Made by a program: the position numbers and the translations under genes. 64,000 nt of DNA, from the NCBI RefSeq assembly GCF_029076845.1, contig NZ_JARESE010000050.1, positions 62,001 to 126,000 of the forward strand, read 5' to 3'. Positions 6,860 to 16,203 of the stretch are shown piece after piece. The stretch's first letter is position 1; every line of letters starts with the position of its first letter. The notes below the pieces were generated by a model. That model searched no databases, was not told the DNA's origin, and saw nothing but the letters and a program-made list of their open reading frames with translations. Source of the stretch: Novosphingobium album (ex Liu et al. 2023) (GTDB taxonomy: Bacteria > Pseudomonadota > Alphaproteobacteria > Sphingomonadales > Sphingomonadaceae).

Positions 6860-8917
6860 TCAGGGCAGCCTTGAGCGCAGCTCGTCCAGCCACACCGCCG
6901 CCGAGGCATCGGACGGCGCGCGCCAGTCGCCCCGCGGGCTGAGCGCGCCGCCGGTCGAAACCTTGGGCCCGTTGGGGATGGCCGAGCGCTTGAACTGGCT
7001 GAAGGCGAAGAAGCGCTGCAGGAACTTCTCCAGCCAGGATGCGATGACCGGCAGGTCATAGGCGTTCTTGCGCGCTTCGGGAAAGCCGGCGGGCCATGCC
7101 CCGCGCGCCGCATCGCCCCAGGCATGAAGCGCGAGGAAGGCCACTTTCGAAGGCTTCTGTCCGAAGCGCATCACATGGTGCAGGAAGAAGTCGTTCAGCT
7201 CGTAAGGGCCGATCTTGCTTTCGGTGCTCTGGATCTCGCCGTCCGCGCCCGCCGGCACCAGCTCGGGCGAGATCTCGGTATCGAGGATCGCCAGCAGCAC
7301 GTCGTCGGTATGCGCGTCGAACTGGTCGGTCGTGGTGCACCAGCGGATCAGGTACTGGATCAGCGTCTTGGGCACGCCCGAATTGACCGCGTAGTGGCTC
7401 ATCTGGTCGCCCACGCCATAGGTGCACCAGCCCAGCGCCAGCTCGGACAAGTCGCCCGTGCCGATCACGAAGCCGCCGTGCTGGCTGGCGAGGCGGAACA
7501 GGTAATCGGTGCGCAATCCCGCCTGCACATTCTCGAACGTGGTGTCATAGACCGGCTCGCCCCCGGCGAAGGGATGGCCGATATCCTCCAGCATCCGGGT
7601 GGAGGCGGGGCGGATGTCGATCTCGCCGGCGGTGATGCCCAGCGCCCGCATCAGCTTCCAGGCGTTCGACCTGGTGCCCTCGCTGGTGCCGAAGCCGGGC
7701 ATGGTATAGCCGCGGATGGTCGATCGCGGCAGGCCGAGCCGGTCGCAGCACTTGGCCGCGACGATCAGCGCGTGCGTCGAATCGAGGCCGCCCGACACGC
7801 CGATCACCATGCACCGGGCGCCGGTCGATTCAAGCCGGCGCATCAGCCCGTCGACCTGGATGTTGAACGCCTCGTAGCAATCGGCATCGAGCTTCCAGGC
7901 GCGATCGGGCACGAAGGGGAAGCGGCCGACCGGGCGGATCAGGCCGATGTCGCCCGGCGCCGGATCGTGGACGAAGGCGATGGTGCGGAAGCTATCCTCG
8001 GGACGGTCGGCGGCTTCGGCCGCGTCGGCGAAGGTGGGCAGGCGCATCCGTTCGGCGACGATCCGCTCGCAATCGATGTCGGCGATGCACAGCTCGGGGT
8101 GGAGCGAGAACCGCTCCGATTCGGCAAGCAGGTCGCCCAGTTCGTAGATCACGCCCTGCCCGTCCCAGGCAAGGTCGGTGGTGCTTTCGCCGTGGCCGGC
8201 GGCCGAATAGACATAGGCCGCCGCCGCCCGCGCCGATTGCGCCCGGCACAGCATGTGCCGCTCGTCCGACTTGCCGATGACGATGTTGGAGGCCGAAAGG
8301 TTGCACAGGATCGTCGCCCCGGCGAGGGCGCCCAGCGAGGAAGGCGGTGTCGCGGCCCAGAAATCCTCGCACAGCTCGACGAAGAAGCGGAAGTGCTCCA
8401 GCCTGTCCGACGCGAAGACCAGATCGGTGCCGAACGGCACGTCCTGGCCGTTCACCCGGATCGTCAGGCCGCGCAGGTTCTTGCCCGGCGCGAACCAGCG
8501 CTTTTCGTAGAACTCGCGGTAATTGGGCAAGTAGCTCTTGGGCACGACGCCCAGCAGCTTGCCGCCCGCGATCGCCAGCGCGCAGTTATAGAGCCGCCCC
8601 TTGCGGCGCAGCGCCGCGCCGACCAGCAGCACCGGCGAAAGACCGGCGCTGGCCGTGACGATATCCGCCACCGCCGCTTCCACCGCCGCGATCATCGCGC
8701 CTTGCAGGTGCAGGTCGTCGATCGCATAGGAGGACAGGCACAGCTCGGGATAGACCAGCAGATCGACGTGCCGCTCATGCGCGCGCCGCGCTTCTTCCAG
8801 CACCGCGTCGCGATTGAACGCGACATCGGCGGTGCGGACCTTGGGCGTCGAGGTGGCGACGCGCACGAAGCCGTGGCCATGCATGGCATGGAAGGGATGG
8901 GCCGGGTTGTCGCTCAA
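6860..8917 (-). CDS. nadE: Glutamine-dependent NAD+ synthetase
   Basis: This enzyme makes NAD+ from nicotinic acid adenine dinucleotide, ATP and glutamine, the last step of NAD synthesis. At 685 residues it is the long two-domain type. An N-terminal nitrilase-like glutaminase has the triad Glu58 ([10 protein letters not shown]), Lys127 ([19 protein letters not shown]) and Cys183 (ELCEDFW). A C-terminal ATP-pyrophosphatase synthetase domain has SGGLDS at 375-380. The start is best placed at the TTG of 8915-8917: AAAGGAAC lies about 8 nt upstream and the length fits the family. The gene is divergent from sufE, with about 107 nt between them. Confidence 0.96.
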   Translation of the reverse strand: MSDNPAHPFHAMHGHGFVRVATSTPKVRTADVAFNRDAVLEEARRAHERHVDLLVYPELCLSSYAIDDLHLQGAMIAAVEAAVADIVTASAGLSPVLLVGAALRRKGRLYNCALAIAGGKLLGVVPKSYLPNYREFYEKRWFAPGKNLRGLTIRVNGQDVPFGTDLVFASDRLEHFRFFVELCEDFWAATPPSSLGALAGATILCNLSASNIVIGKSDERHMLCRAQSARAAAAYVYSAAGHGESTTDLAWDGQGVIYELGDLLAESERFSLHPELCIADIDCERIVAERMRLPTFADAAEAADRPEDSFRTIAFVHDPAPGDIGLIRPVGRFPFVPDRAWKLDADCYEAFNIQVDGLMRRLESTGARCMVIGVSGGLDSTHALIVAAKCCDRLGLPRSTIRGYTMPGFGTSEGTRSNAWKLMRALGITAGEIDIRPASTRMLEDIGHPFAGGEPVYDTTFENVQAGLRTDYLFRLASQHGGFVIGTGDLSELALGWCTYGVGDQMSHYAVNSGVPKTLIQYLIRWCTTTDQFDAHTDDVLLAILDTEISPELVPAGADGEIQSTESKIGPYELNDFFLHHVMRFGQKPSKVAFLALHAWGDAARGAWPAGFPEARKNAYDLPVIASWLEKFLQRFFAFSQFKRSAIPNGPKVSTGGALSPRGDWRAPSDASAAVWLDELRSRLP

Positions 8918-9024
8918 CGCAGTGGGTTCCTTTGCCGCTGTTGCGCCGCCCCTACAGGAACGCGGCGCGGAGACAATCTACGGTGATCTTCCGTTTCCGT
9001 CGCCCCGCCCCTAAATGCCACCTC

Positions 9025-9435
9025 ATGCGAGACCTCGACGATATCCGTGAAGAGTACGAATTCCTCGATGGCGATGAACGCTATCGCCTGCTGATCGAGC
9101 TGGGGCGTGAGCTTGATCCCATGCCCGACGCGCTCAAGACCGACGCCACCAAAGTGCGCGGCTGCTCGGCCAGCGTCTGGGTCTATCCCACCACGGCGGA
9201 CGATGGCACGCTGCATTTCCTGGCCGACAGCAACGCGGCGATCACCAAGGGCATCGTCGCGCTGGTGCTGGCGGCGGTGCAGGACAGGCCGGCCGGCGAA
9301 GTGGCCGCCACCGATATCGCTGCCGCGCTCGCCCCGTTCGACCTGAAGAACCAGCTCTCCTCGAACCGCACGCAAGGCGTGCCCAACATGATCGCGCTGA
9401 TACGGGAAACGGCCGCGCGCTATGCGGCGGATTAG
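9025..9435 (+). CDS. sufE: SufE-family cysteine desulfurase activator
   Basis: SufE accepts sulfur from the cysteine desulfurase SufS for iron-sulfur cluster assembly. The 136-residue product has the family layout, with the acceptor Cys47 in the loop VRGCSASVWVYP. The C-terminal part (LSSNRTQGVPNMI) corresponds to the conserved L.sR..G...m motif. The ATG at 9025 gives the usual N-terminus (DDIREEYEFLD). No suf operon genes are adjacent, so it is an isolated copy; in sphingomonads it is often separate from sufBCDS. The 3' end overlaps the next gene by 14 nt. Confidence 0.93.
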   Translation: MRDLDDIREEYEFLDGDERYRLLIELGRELDPMPDALKTDATKVRGCSASVWVYPTTADDGTLHFLADSNAAITKGIVALVLAAVQDRPAGEVAATDIAAALAPFDLKNQLSSNRTQGVPNMIALIRETAARYAAD

Positions 9436-9781
9436 CCGCCCGGTCTGGCTTGGCGCGGGCATCCTGGCCTTCGCCCTGGGCACTATCGGCATCTTCCTGC
9501 CGGTGATGCCCACCGTGGTGTTCTACCTGATCGCCGCCTGGTGCTTTTCGCGCAGCCATCCCGAATGGGCCGACCGGCTGCACGCGCATCCGCGCTATGG
9601 CCCGCACCTTGTCGCCTGGCGCGATCGGCGGGCGATCAGCCGCAAGGGCAAGGTCTCGGCCGTGCTGGCGATGAGCGCCAGCGTCCCGTTCACCGGGCTG
9701 ACCCTGGGCTGGCCCTGGGTGCTGATCCCGATCGGCGTGCTGGCGATCCTCGGCCCCTGGATCTGGACGCGCGCGGAGTGA
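9422..9781 (+). CDS. DUF454 (YbaN-like) inner-membrane protein
   Basis: The 119-residue protein matches the YbaN/DUF454 family, whose function is unknown. The signature GTIGIFLPVMPTVVFYLIAA (glycine- and proline-rich first membrane hairpin) is clear. It is followed by AAWCFSRSHPEW, the loop WRDRRAISRKGK, and two C-terminal helices (ASVPFTGLTLGWPWVLIPIG). It overlaps sufE by 14 nt, implying co-transcription and coupled translation. The ATG at 9422 lies inside sufE. No regulatory element specific to it is visible. Confidence 0.88.
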   Translation: MRRISRPVWLGAGILAFALGTIGIFLPVMPTVVFYLIAAWCFSRSHPEWADRLHAHPRYGPHLVAWRDRRAISRKGKVSAVLAMSASVPFTGLTLGWPWVLIPIGVLAILGPWIWTRAE

Positions 9782-9826
9782 TCCGCGCCCGTCAGGCGGC
9801 GGCTCGCCGCCGGCAACCGGCCAAGC

Positions 9827-10126
9827 TCAATGCAGCGAGCGGATGCGGGCCCCTTCCGCTTCCCCTTCCGCGCGCTGGGGCAGGAACAGCATCAGCAGCC
9901 CGATCGCGGCCAGAAGCGCGGCCGACGCCAGCGGCCGGCTGAGCGAAAGGCCGCCATCGGCCAGCGGCTTGTCGAGGAAGTCACCCACGGTCGCGCCCAG
10001 CGGCCGCGTGAGGATGAACGCGCTCCAGAACAGGAACACGCGGTTCACGCGGGTCAGCAGGTAAAGTGCCGCCAGCACTGCCAGCGCCAGCGCGAACAGC
10101 GTCGCGCCCTTTCGCGGCATCGTCAT
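9827..10126 (-). pseudogene. C-terminal remnant of a COG4705-type membrane protein
   Basis: The 99-codon frame encodes two to three hydrophobic segments and the block FLFWSAFILTRPLGATVGDF, then KPLADGGLSLSR. This is the conserved C-terminal motif of COG4705 membrane-anchored proteins, as I remember the family. Those proteins are usually about 250 residues with seven or so helices, whereas the N-terminal two thirds is absent here. Upstream lies only 113 nt before the 3' end of crtZ, with no matching sequence. It therefore looks like a deletion remnant. A functional short protein starting at the ATG of 10124-10126 cannot be excluded, since the frame is intact. Confidence 0.55.
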
Positions 10127-10239
10127 GAGACAGGCGCATGGGCGGTGGTCTCCTTGCGGGGTGGGACGGCTTGTGCCGCCGGTCCGGTAAAGACTCCGCC
10201 GCGTGGCCCTATCCGCAGTTTGCCGGAAGCGGCGGCGGT

Positions 10240-10758
10240 TCAGTCCTCCACCGCCTCGCGCAGCACCGCGATGCCGGTCTTGCGCTGTCGGCGCAGCTCG
10301 CGCTTCAGCACGGCCGGGTCGCGCGCGATCACGAAGCCGAAGCTGACGCCCCCTTCCTTGCCGATCGTCGCATGGTGCAGCTTGTGCGCCTGCACCAGCC
10401 GCCGGGCATAGCCGCGCCGGGGCACCCAGCAGAAATAGCGCTGGTGCACCAGGCCATCGTGGATCAGCGTATAGATCACGCCATAGACCAGCACGCCCAG
10501 CCCGATCCACGTGCCCGGCTCCCACGCCCGCGCGCCCATCACCAGCGGCGATCCAAGCGCGAACATCGCGATGCTCATCGCCGCGCCGACCAGCGCATAG
10601 CGGTCGTTCTTCTCCAGCAGCTTGTCGTGCGGCTCGTGATGATCGCGGTGCCAGCCCCAGCCGAAGCCGTGCATCACGTACTTGTGGCTGCTCCAGGCGA
10701 CGAATTCCATCGCGGCAACGGTGGCGAGCACGATCAGCGTGGCGGAAAGCGCGGACAT
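10240..10758 (-). CDS. crtZ: Beta-carotene 3-hydroxylase
   Basis: CrtZ is a di-iron, membrane-bound hydroxylase that adds hydroxyl groups to the beta-ionone rings of carotenoids, giving zeaxanthin and, in sphingomonads, precursors of nostoxanthin or astaxanthin. The 172-residue product has the four histidine motifs of the family: HKYVMH, HRDHH, HDGLVHQR and HKLHHA. Hydrophobic helices lie between them (MSIAMFALGSPLVMG; WIGLGVLVYGVIYTLI). The start ATG at 10756-10758 opens MSALSATLIVLATVAAMEFV, as in related enzymes. No other crt genes are in the window. A truncated COG4705 gene follows downstream. Confidence 0.95.
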   Translation of the reverse strand: MSALSATLIVLATVAAMEFVAWSSHKYVMHGFGWGWHRDHHEPHDKLLEKNDRYALVGAAMSIAMFALGSPLVMGARAWEPGTWIGLGVLVYGVIYTLIHDGLVHQRYFCWVPRRGYARRLVQAHKLHHATIGKEGGVSFGFVIARDPAVLKRELRRQRKTGIAVLREAVED

Positions 10759-10937
10759 GGCGCCTGTCTACTCCCCCCGAAGCGAAATGTCAGCGGCCAT
10801 GGCGCGGGCGATCCCGCGACACTCTCTTACAATTGCACACGATCGTGCGACGCCTCATTTTTCGGGCGTTCATCTGCGCAGGCCTAGTTCTGGGGGCGCG
10901 GACAGACCCCCGCGATCAGAACCAAGGATACCCCCCA

Positions 10938-11309
10938 ATGCCCCAGTTCACCGTGAAATCGCTCACCCGGATCGTCGCTCCCGCGCTTGTCGCCGCGCTG
11001 GGCCTTGGCGCGGCCATGCCCGCCACCGCTTTCGCCGCCGACCGTCACACGCCGGTGCGCAACGCCGCGATCCGCACCGACATCAACGACCTCAACCGCG
11101 ATATCGACCGGGCTGCCGCGCGCCGCACGATTTCCGCCCGCGAGGCCGCCAGCCTGAAGCGCGACGCCAGCCAGGTGCGCTACCTCTATGGCCAGTATTC
11201 GCGCAATGGCCTGACCGTCGCCGAAACCCGCACGTTGCAGGCCCGGGTGGATCGCATCCACATCGCGCTGCGCGCCGAACGCCGGGATCGTGACGGCCAC
11301 CGCGGCTGA
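10938..11309 (+). CDS. Small exported protein of unknown function
   Basis: A 123-residue protein with a clear signal peptide: basic start, hydrophobic core (IVAPALVAALGLGAAM) and likely cleavage after AFA (ATAFA-ADRHT). The mature part is charged and helical, with many Arg, Asp and Ala (DINDLNRDIDRAAARRTISA, later QVRYLYGQYSRNGLT). I do not recognise a named family, though similar helical, periplasmic, Arg-rich proteins are frequent in sphingomonads. The ATG at 10938 has AAGGA 8-12 nt upstream. It stands alone between the divergent crtZ and leuC. Confidence 0.7.
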   Translation: MPQFTVKSLTRIVAPALVAALGLGAAMPATAFAADRHTPVRNAAIRTDINDLNRDIDRAAARRTISAREAASLKRDASQVRYLYGQYSRNGLTVAETRTLQARVDRIHIALRAERRDRDGHRG

Positions 11310-11386
11310 TCGCGCTGGCGTGATCCCGCCCACGGGCGCGCGGGTGCCGCTTGAAATGCGGCGCCCGCGCGCCTAATCGCGCCTGC

Positions 11387-12820
11387 ATGACCACGACCGC
11401 GCGCACGCTCTACCAGAAGATCTGGGATGCCCATGTTGTCGACAGGCGCGACGATGGAACCTGCCTTGTCTATATCGACCGTCACCTCGTCCACGAAGTG
11501 ACCAGCCCGCAGGCGTTCGAGGGGCTGCGCGCCGCCGGCCGCAAGGTGCGCCGGCCCGATCTGACGCTGGCCGTGCCCGATCACAACCTGCCCACCACCG
11601 CGCGCCGCGATGCCCAGGGCCATCCGCTGCCCATCGCCGACCCGGAAAGCGCCAACCAGCTCGCCACGCTCAAGGCCAACGCGCCCGCCTTCGGCATCCG
11701 CTATATCGACGCGACCGATGCCGAGCAGGGCATCGTCCATGTCGTCGGGCCCGAGCAGGGCTTCTCGCTGCCCGGCGCGACGATCGTGTGCGGCGATAGC
11801 CACACCGCCTGCCATGGTGGCGTGGGCGCGCTGGCCTTCGGCATCGGCACCACCGAGGTCGAGCATGTGCTGGCGACGCAGACGCTACTGCTCAAGCAAT
11901 CGAAGACGATGGAAGTGCGGGTCGAGGGCAAGCTCGGCGCGGGCGTGACGGCCAAGGACGTGATCCTCCATGTGATCGGCGTGATCGGCACGGCCGGCGG
12001 CACTGGCCACGTCATCGAATATCGCGGCAACGTGTTCGAGGAGATGTCGGTCGAAGGGCGCCTGACCGTCTGCAACATGTCGATCGAAGGCGGCGCGCGC
12101 GCCGGCCTGGTCGCGGCGGACGAGAAGACTTTCGCCTACCTCAAGGGCCGGCCCTACACCCCCACCGGCGAGGACTGGGACAAGGCCGTCGCCTGGTGGA
12201 AGAGCCTGGCGACCGATCCCGGCGCCACGTTCGACAAGTCGGTCGCGATCCGCGCCGAGGATATCCAGCCGACCGTGACCTGGGGCACCAGCCCCGAGGA
12301 TACCTCGGCGATTGGCGGCGTGGTCCCCGCGCCCGAGGATTTCGCCGACGCGTCCAAGCGCGACGCGGTGAAAGTCAGCCTCGATTACATGGGCCTCACG
12401 CCGGGCACCCGGCTGACCGACGTGGAAGTGCAGAACGTCTTCATCGGATCGTGCACCAACAGCCGGATCGAGGATATCCGCGCCGCCGCCGAGGTGCTGA
12501 AGGGCCGCAGGAAGGCGGACAACGTCAAGTGGGCGATCGTCGTGCCCGGATCGGGTCTGGTCAAGCAGCAGGCCGAGGCCGAGGGGCTGGACCGGATCAT
12601 CGTCGATGCCGGGCTCGAATGGCGCGAGCCGGGTTGCTCGGCCTGCCTCGCCATGAACCCCGACAAGGTTCCGGCGGGCGAGCGCTGCGCCTCGACCAGC
12701 AACCGCAATTTCACCGGACGGCAGGGCCCCGGAAGCCGCACCCACCTGATGTCCCCGGCGATGGCGGCCGCCGCCGCCGTGACCGGCCGGCTCACGGACG
12801 TGCGCGAACTGGTGGGATAG
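11387..12820 (+). CDS. leuC: 3-isopropylmalate dehydratase large subunit
   Basis: LeuC with LeuD isomerises 2-isopropylmalate to 3-isopropylmalate in leucine synthesis. The 477-residue product has the aconitase-fold signatures [14 protein letters not shown] and [12 protein letters not shown]. The [4Fe-4S] ligands are in [10 protein letters not shown] and [12 protein letters not shown], and the C-terminal [20 protein letters not shown] is present. The start ATG at 11387 gives the usual N-terminus ([12 protein letters not shown]). The small subunit gene leuD follows 0.8 kb downstream, separated by two other genes on the same strand. Confidence 0.97.
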   Translation: MTTTARTLYQKIWDAHVVDRRDDGTCLVYIDRHLVHEVTSPQAFEGLRAAGRKVRRPDLTLAVPDHNLPTTARRDAQGHPLPIADPESANQLATLKANAPAFGIRYIDATDAEQGIVHVVGPEQGFSLPGATIVCGDSHTACHGGVGALAFGIGTTEVEHVLATQTLLLKQSKTMEVRVEGKLGAGVTAKDVILHVIGVIGTAGGTGHVIEYRGNVFEEMSVEGRLTVCNMSIEGGARAGLVAADEKTFAYLKGRPYTPTGEDWDKAVAWWKSLATDPGATFDKSVAIRAEDIQPTVTWGTSPEDTSAIGGVVPAPEDFADASKRDAVKVSLDYMGLTPGTRLTDVEVQNVFIGSCTNSRIEDIRAAAEVLKGRRKADNVKWAIVVPGSGLVKQQAEAEGLDRIIVDAGLEWREPGCSACLAMNPDKVPAGERCASTSNRNFTGRQGPGSRTHLMSPAMAAAAAVTGRLTDVRELVG

Positions 12821-12821
12821 C

Positions 12822-13322
12822 GTGGACTCCGGGTTGAAGGCGTCGTTCGATGCGATCGTCGACGGCCGCACCCGGATCGTCATCCTCGGCAGCCTGCCCG
12901 GAGAAGCGTCGCTGGCGCGCCAGCAATATTACGCCAGGCCCACCAACCAGTTCTGGCGCCTGATCGGCGGCGTGATCGAACGCGATCTGGTGGCGCTCGA
13001 TTACGAGCGCCGGCTGGCCGCCTTGCGCGCGGCGGGCATCGGCTTGTGGGACGTGATCGGCACGGCCCGGCGAACCGGCAGCAGCGACAGCGCCATTCGC
13101 GATCACACCGCGCGCGATCTCCAGTCCTTCGCGGCCGGACTGGACAGCTTGCGGGCGCTGGCGTTCAACGGCGCCAAGGCGGCGGCGATCGGCCGTCGCC
13201 AGCTTGCCCACGGCGATGCACTCTTTCTGCTCGATCTTCCGTCAAGCAGCGCCGCCTATTGCGCCGTCAGCTTCGCGCAAAAGCTGGAGCAATGGCTCAG
13301 GATCAGGGATTTCCTGAACTGA
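12822..13322 (+). CDS. Uracil-DNA-glycosylase-superfamily hypoxanthine/mismatch DNA glycosylase
   Basis: A 166-residue enzyme of the UDG superfamily, most like the family 6 / Mug-type hypoxanthine (deoxyinosine) DNA glycosylases that remove deaminated adenine from DNA. Motif 1 is RIVILGSLPGEASLARQQYY, with ARPTNQFWRL directly after it (the Asn in NQFW is the expected catalytic-site residue of this group). Other matches are GIGLWDVIGTARRTGSSDS and the C-terminal LLDLPSSSAAYC, corresponding to the L.SPS loop. The GTG start at 12822 lies 1 nt after the leuC stop, so translation is probably coupled. The exact base specificity is inferred. Confidence 0.85.
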   Translation: MDSGLKASFDAIVDGRTRIVILGSLPGEASLARQQYYARPTNQFWRLIGGVIERDLVALDYERRLAALRAAGIGLWDVIGTARRTGSSDSAIRDHTARDLQSFAAGLDSLRALAFNGAKAAAIGRRQLAHGDALFLLDLPSSSAAYCAVSFAQKLEQWLRIRDFLN

Positions 13323-13461
13323 CCGGCGTGCACCGGGCCAATATTGCCCGATCGTGACGAATGCATTCTTCTCCAACCCAGGCCGCGAAGACTGCCTTTG
13401 CCGGGGGCTATTCCACTGTGTGCCTCTTGCAACCCCGCCGCTCCATGGACATAGGAATCGC

Positions 13462-13632
13462 ATGTCAGACGAATCCGAAAACTCCGGCATCGCCGGAAAG
13501 GTCGCCATGGCCGCTGGTGCCGCGATCGGCTCTGCCGCAATCGCCGCCGCGGTGCTCTGGGTGAAGCGCCGCCGGGACAAGACGCCCGACGCGCCGCCGC
13601 CGCATCCGCAAGACGCGCCCGAGACCGATTGA
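13462..13632 (+). CDS. Small single-helix membrane protein (56 aa)
   Basis: A 56-residue protein with one membrane helix ([20 protein letters not shown]) bounded by a basic stop-transfer patch (VKRRRDK) and a Pro-rich, acidic tail ([12 protein letters not shown]). The ATG at 13462 follows ATAGGAATC. Its stop overlaps the leuD start (TGATG), so it is part of the leuC-leuD unit. I recognise no family. The tight coupling to leuD and the normal codon use suggest a real gene. Confidence 0.65.
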   Translation: MSDESENSGIAGKVAMAAGAAIGSAAIAAAVLWVKRRRDKTPDAPPPHPQDAPETD

Positions 13633-14234
13633 TGGTGCCGATCAGCCATGTCGCCGGCCGCGCCATTCCGTTCGGCCGCAAGAATGTCGATACCGATGTC
13701 GTCATTCCCGCGCACTGGCTGAAGACGGTGACGCGCGAAGGACTGGGGCGCGGCGCGTTCGAGGCGGTGAAGCAGGAGCCGGGCAACGTCTTTGCCGATC
13801 CGCAATACGCCGGGGCGCCGATCCTTATCGCCGGAGACAATTTCGGCTGCGGTTCCAGTCGCGAGCACGCGGCCTGGGCCTTGCTCGACATGGGCGTGAC
13901 GTGCGTGATCGCGCCCAGCTTTTCCGATATCTTCTCGGGCAATGCGTTCAAGAACGGCATCCTCACCGTCGCGCTGCCGCAGGAGCAGGTCGACCGGCTG
14001 CTGGACGTGGCCAGGACCGATCCCATCGATATCGACCTTGATACCCAGATGGTGACGACGCCGTTCCAGGACCGTTTCGCTTTCGAGATCGACCCGTTCC
14101 GCAAGCACTGCCTGCTCAACGGGCTCGACGAAGTCGGGCTGACGCTGGCGCAGGCCGACGCGATCGGCGCGCACGAGGCGAGGGCACGCAGCGAATTGCC
14201 GTTTCTGGCCCGAACGCCCGCGACTGTCGATTGA
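13632..14234 (+). CDS. leuD: 3-isopropylmalate dehydratase small subunit
   Basis: LeuD is the swivel-domain partner of LeuC. The 200-residue product has [16 protein letters not shown] at the N-terminus, the substrate-loop motif [17 protein letters not shown], and [15 protein letters not shown]. The ATG at 13632 overlaps the stop of the small membrane protein gene (TGATG); a TTG one codon earlier is less likely. With leuC and the two intervening genes it forms one transcription unit. leuB and leuA are not in the window. Confidence 0.97.
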   Translation: MVPISHVAGRAIPFGRKNVDTDVVIPAHWLKTVTREGLGRGAFEAVKQEPGNVFADPQYAGAPILIAGDNFGCGSSREHAAWALLDMGVTCVIAPSFSDIFSGNAFKNGILTVALPQEQVDRLLDVARTDPIDIDLDTQMVTTPFQDRFAFEIDPFRKHCLLNGLDEVGLTLAQADAIGAHEARARSELPFLARTPATVD

Positions 14235-14319
14235 GCGCGAAAAATCGCCAAATACGGTGTTGTACGCGCGGTCCCATCGCCCTATCGCGGTGCGCTGATG
14301 TCCACCTCGGGGGAGACCG

Positions 14320-14643
14320 ATGACCAGTTTCGAAGACCGCGAGCGGGCCGAAGAGGCCAAGTTCGCATTTGACGCCGAGATGCAGTTCCGCATCCAGGCC
14401 CGCCGCAACCGTCTGCTGGGCGAATGGGCGGCGCGGCGCATGGCGCTCTCCCCGGCCGAAGCCGAAGCCTATGCCAAGGCGGTGGTCCAGGCCGATTTCG
14501 AGGAAGCTGGCGACGAGGACGTGATCCGCAAGCTGCTGGGCGATCTTATCTCGGCCGGCGTGGATATCGACGAGGCCGAAGTGCGCGGCGCGCTGGACGC
14601 CAAGCAGATCGAAGCCCGCCGCGCGCTGCTCGGCGAAGTCTGA
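14320..14643 (+). CDS. ATPase inhibitor subunit zeta (DUF1476)
   Basis: A 107-residue, mostly helical protein of the DUF1476 family, shown in Paracoccus to be the zeta subunit that blocks reverse rotation of the F1-ATPase. Family marks are the N-terminal FEDRERAEEAKFAFDAEMQF, which matches the inhibitory segment, then RRNRLLGEWAARRMAL and a C-terminal helical bundle (DEDVIRKLLGDLISAGVDID). It is restricted to alphaproteobacteria, which helps place the organism. The ATG at 14320 follows GGGGGAGACCG. It is probably transcribed with the BolA gene 18 nt downstream. Confidence 0.92.
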   Translation: MTSFEDRERAEEAKFAFDAEMQFRIQARRNRLLGEWAARRMALSPAEAEAYAKAVVQADFEEAGDEDVIRKLLGDLISAGVDIDEAEVRGALDAKQIEARRALLGEV

Positions 14644-14661
14644 GCGGCGGGGGAACGCGCC

Positions 14662-14895
14662 ATGGCCATGCCCGCCGCCGAGATCGAGACGCTCATCCGC
14701 GCCGCGCTGCCCGATGCGGCCGTGACGATCACCGATCTTGCCGGCGACGGTGATCATTATGCCGCGCACGTGATTTCGGCGGAATTCCGGGGGAAAAGCC
14801 GCGTCGCGCAGCACAAGCTGGTTTATGAGGCGCTGGGCGGCCGCATGGGCGGAGAGCTTCACGCCTTGCAACTGACCACCGCGGTTCCCAACTGA
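14662..14895 (+). CDS. BolA/IbaG-family protein
   Basis: A 77-residue BolA-fold protein. These pair with CGFS monothiol glutaredoxins to bind or traffic [2Fe-2S] clusters. The conserved helix-turn-helix-like segment is visible: DHYAAHVISAEFRGKSRVAQ, then HKLVYEALGGRMGGELHALQ. The His near the centre and the C-terminal HALQL are the usual ligand region. It starts 18 nt after the ATPase inhibitor gene and is followed after 31 nt by the glutaredoxin gene, the standard BolA-Grx pairing. Confidence 0.93.
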   Translation: MAMPAAEIETLIRAALPDAAVTITDLAGDGDHYAAHVISAEFRGKSRVAQHKLVYEALGGRMGGELHALQLTTAVPN

Positions 14896-14926
14896 GCCAC
14901 TGAACGTTCAAGAGGTTTTCCGCGCC

Positions 14927-15256
14927 ATGTCCGACGTCAGCCACCGCATCGGCGAGATTGTAAATTCCAACGACATCGTCCTGTTCATGAAGGGCACGCC
15001 GTTGTTCCCGCAATGCGGCTTTTCCAGCCGCGCGGTCGCGATCCTGGATCATCTGGGCGTCGCCTACGAAAGCGTAGACGTGCTGCAGGACATGGAGATC
15101 CGGCAAGGCATCAAGGCTTTTTCCGAATGGCCGACGATCCCGCAGCTCTACGTCAAGGGTGAGTTCGTGGGCGGCAGCGACATCATGATGGAGATGTTCG
15201 AGGCTGGCGAGCTGGCCCAGCTCATGGCCGAGGCCGGCGTCGCCAGGGCGAGCTGA
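14927..15256 (+). CDS. grxD: Monothiol glutaredoxin (Grx4 type)
   Basis: A 109-residue monothiol glutaredoxin that carries or delivers [2Fe-2S] clusters with BolA. The active site is CGFS with Cys30 (KGTPLFPQCGFSSRAV). Other family features are FSEWPTIPQLYVKGEFVGGS, with the cis-Pro and the glutathione-binding GGSDI. It is the last gene of the zeta-BolA-Grx group. A 14-bp-stem hairpin follows at 15292-15323. Confidence 0.96.
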   Translation: MSDVSHRIGEIVNSNDIVLFMKGTPLFPQCGFSSRAVAILDHLGVAYESVDVLQDMEIRQGIKAFSEWPTIPQLYVKGEFVGGSDIMMEMFEAGELAQLMAEAGVARAS

Positions 15257-15291
15257 GCCGCGAAGGCTACCCTTCGGGACTGGGCAATTAC

Positions 15292-15323
15292 GCGACCCGG
15301 GCAGGCTCACCTGCCCGGGTCGC
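15292..15323. terminator. Bidirectional hairpin terminator (grxD / SDR)
   Basis: A perfect 14-bp stem (GCGACCCGGGCAGG / CCTGCCCGGGTCGC) with a 4-nt loop CTCA, placed between two converging genes. There is no long T-run, so efficiency as an intrinsic terminator is uncertain. Confidence 0.72.
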
Positions 15324-15342
15324 CTGCATTCGGGCGATCGGT

Positions 15343-16128
15343 TCAGGCGATCGTCGGCAGGATGCCGCCTTCGGCGCGGATCGCGGCGCCATTGGTCACG
15401 GCGGCCAGCGGGCTGGCCAGATAAGCCACCATCGTCGCGATCTCGTCCGCCTCGATCAGCCGGCGGATCAGCGAGAGCGGGCGCATCCTGGTGAAGAATT
15501 CGCGCTCGCGCTCGGCCTCGGGCGCGTCCTTGTTGTCCACCACCGATCGGATGAAATCGACGATCCCTTCGGAACGCGTCGGCCCCGGCAGCACCGAATT
15601 GACCGTGACCCCGGTGCCGCGCGTCTGGTCCGCCATGCCGCGCGCCACGGCGAGCTGTGCCGTCTTGGTCATGCCGTAATGCACCATCTCGCCTGGCGTC
15701 AGCAGGCCGCTCTCGCTGGAGATGAAGATTACCCGGCCCCAGTCGCGCGCCAGCATCTGCGGGAAATAGTGGCGCGACAGGCGAATGCCGCTGAGCACGT
15801 TCACTTCGAAAAAGCGCAGCCAGTCGGCATCAGTGATCTCGGCGAAGGGCTTGGCTTCATAGATGCCCAGGTTGTTGACCAGGATATCGACCTGGGGAAC
15901 GGCGGCGATCAGCGCGTCGGCGCCTTCGGCCGTGGCGGGATCGGCCAGCACCGGGCGCACCGTGCCCAGCAAGGCGACTTCGGCGGCGGCGGCGTCCAGC
16001 TTGTCCCGGCTGCGCCCGGCGATGGCGACATCGACGCCTTCGCGCGCCAGCGTCCGGGCGATGGCCAGGCCGATCCCGGCGGTCGATCCGGTGACGAGCG
16101 CGGTCTTTCCTGCAAGCTTCAGGTCCAT
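15343..16128 (-). CDS. Short-chain dehydrogenase/reductase (SDR)
   Basis: A 261-residue classical SDR oxidoreductase with NAD(P) as cofactor; the substrate is unknown. Motifs in order: cofactor loop TGSTAGIG near the N-terminus, the NNLG strand-4 motif (DILVNNLGIYE), catalytic Ser in FISSESGL, and YGMTK (Tyr-x-x-x-Lys). The C-terminus ends GGAAIRAEGG-like (GAAIRAEGGILPTIA). The ATG at 16126-16128 has a strong GGAAGGAAG upstream and starts MDLKLAGKTALVTG. It is divergent from a LysR gene 116 nt away, which probably regulates it. Confidence 0.92.
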   Translation of the reverse strand: MDLKLAGKTALVTGSTAGIGLAIARTLAREGVDVAIAGRSRDKLDAAAAEVALLGTVRPVLADPATAEGADALIAAVPQVDILVNNLGIYEAKPFAEITDADWLRFFEVNVLSGIRLSRHYFPQMLARDWGRVIFISSESGLLTPGEMVHYGMTKTAQLAVARGMADQTRGTGVTVNSVLPGPTRSEGIVDFIRSVVDNKDAPEAEREREFFTRMRPLSLIRRLIEADEIATMVAYLASPLAAVTNGAAIRAEGGILPTIA

Positions 16129-16203
16129 GCGAATGCTTCCTTCCAATGCGAAAACGATGATTGCGCAGATAGGCGGATGCGGCATTGTTGATTAGAATGC
16201 GTG

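Noticed and set aside
7124..8986. Plus-strand frame of 620 codons opposite nadE
   Set aside because: Shadow of the NAD synthetase gene, which has both catalytic sites.
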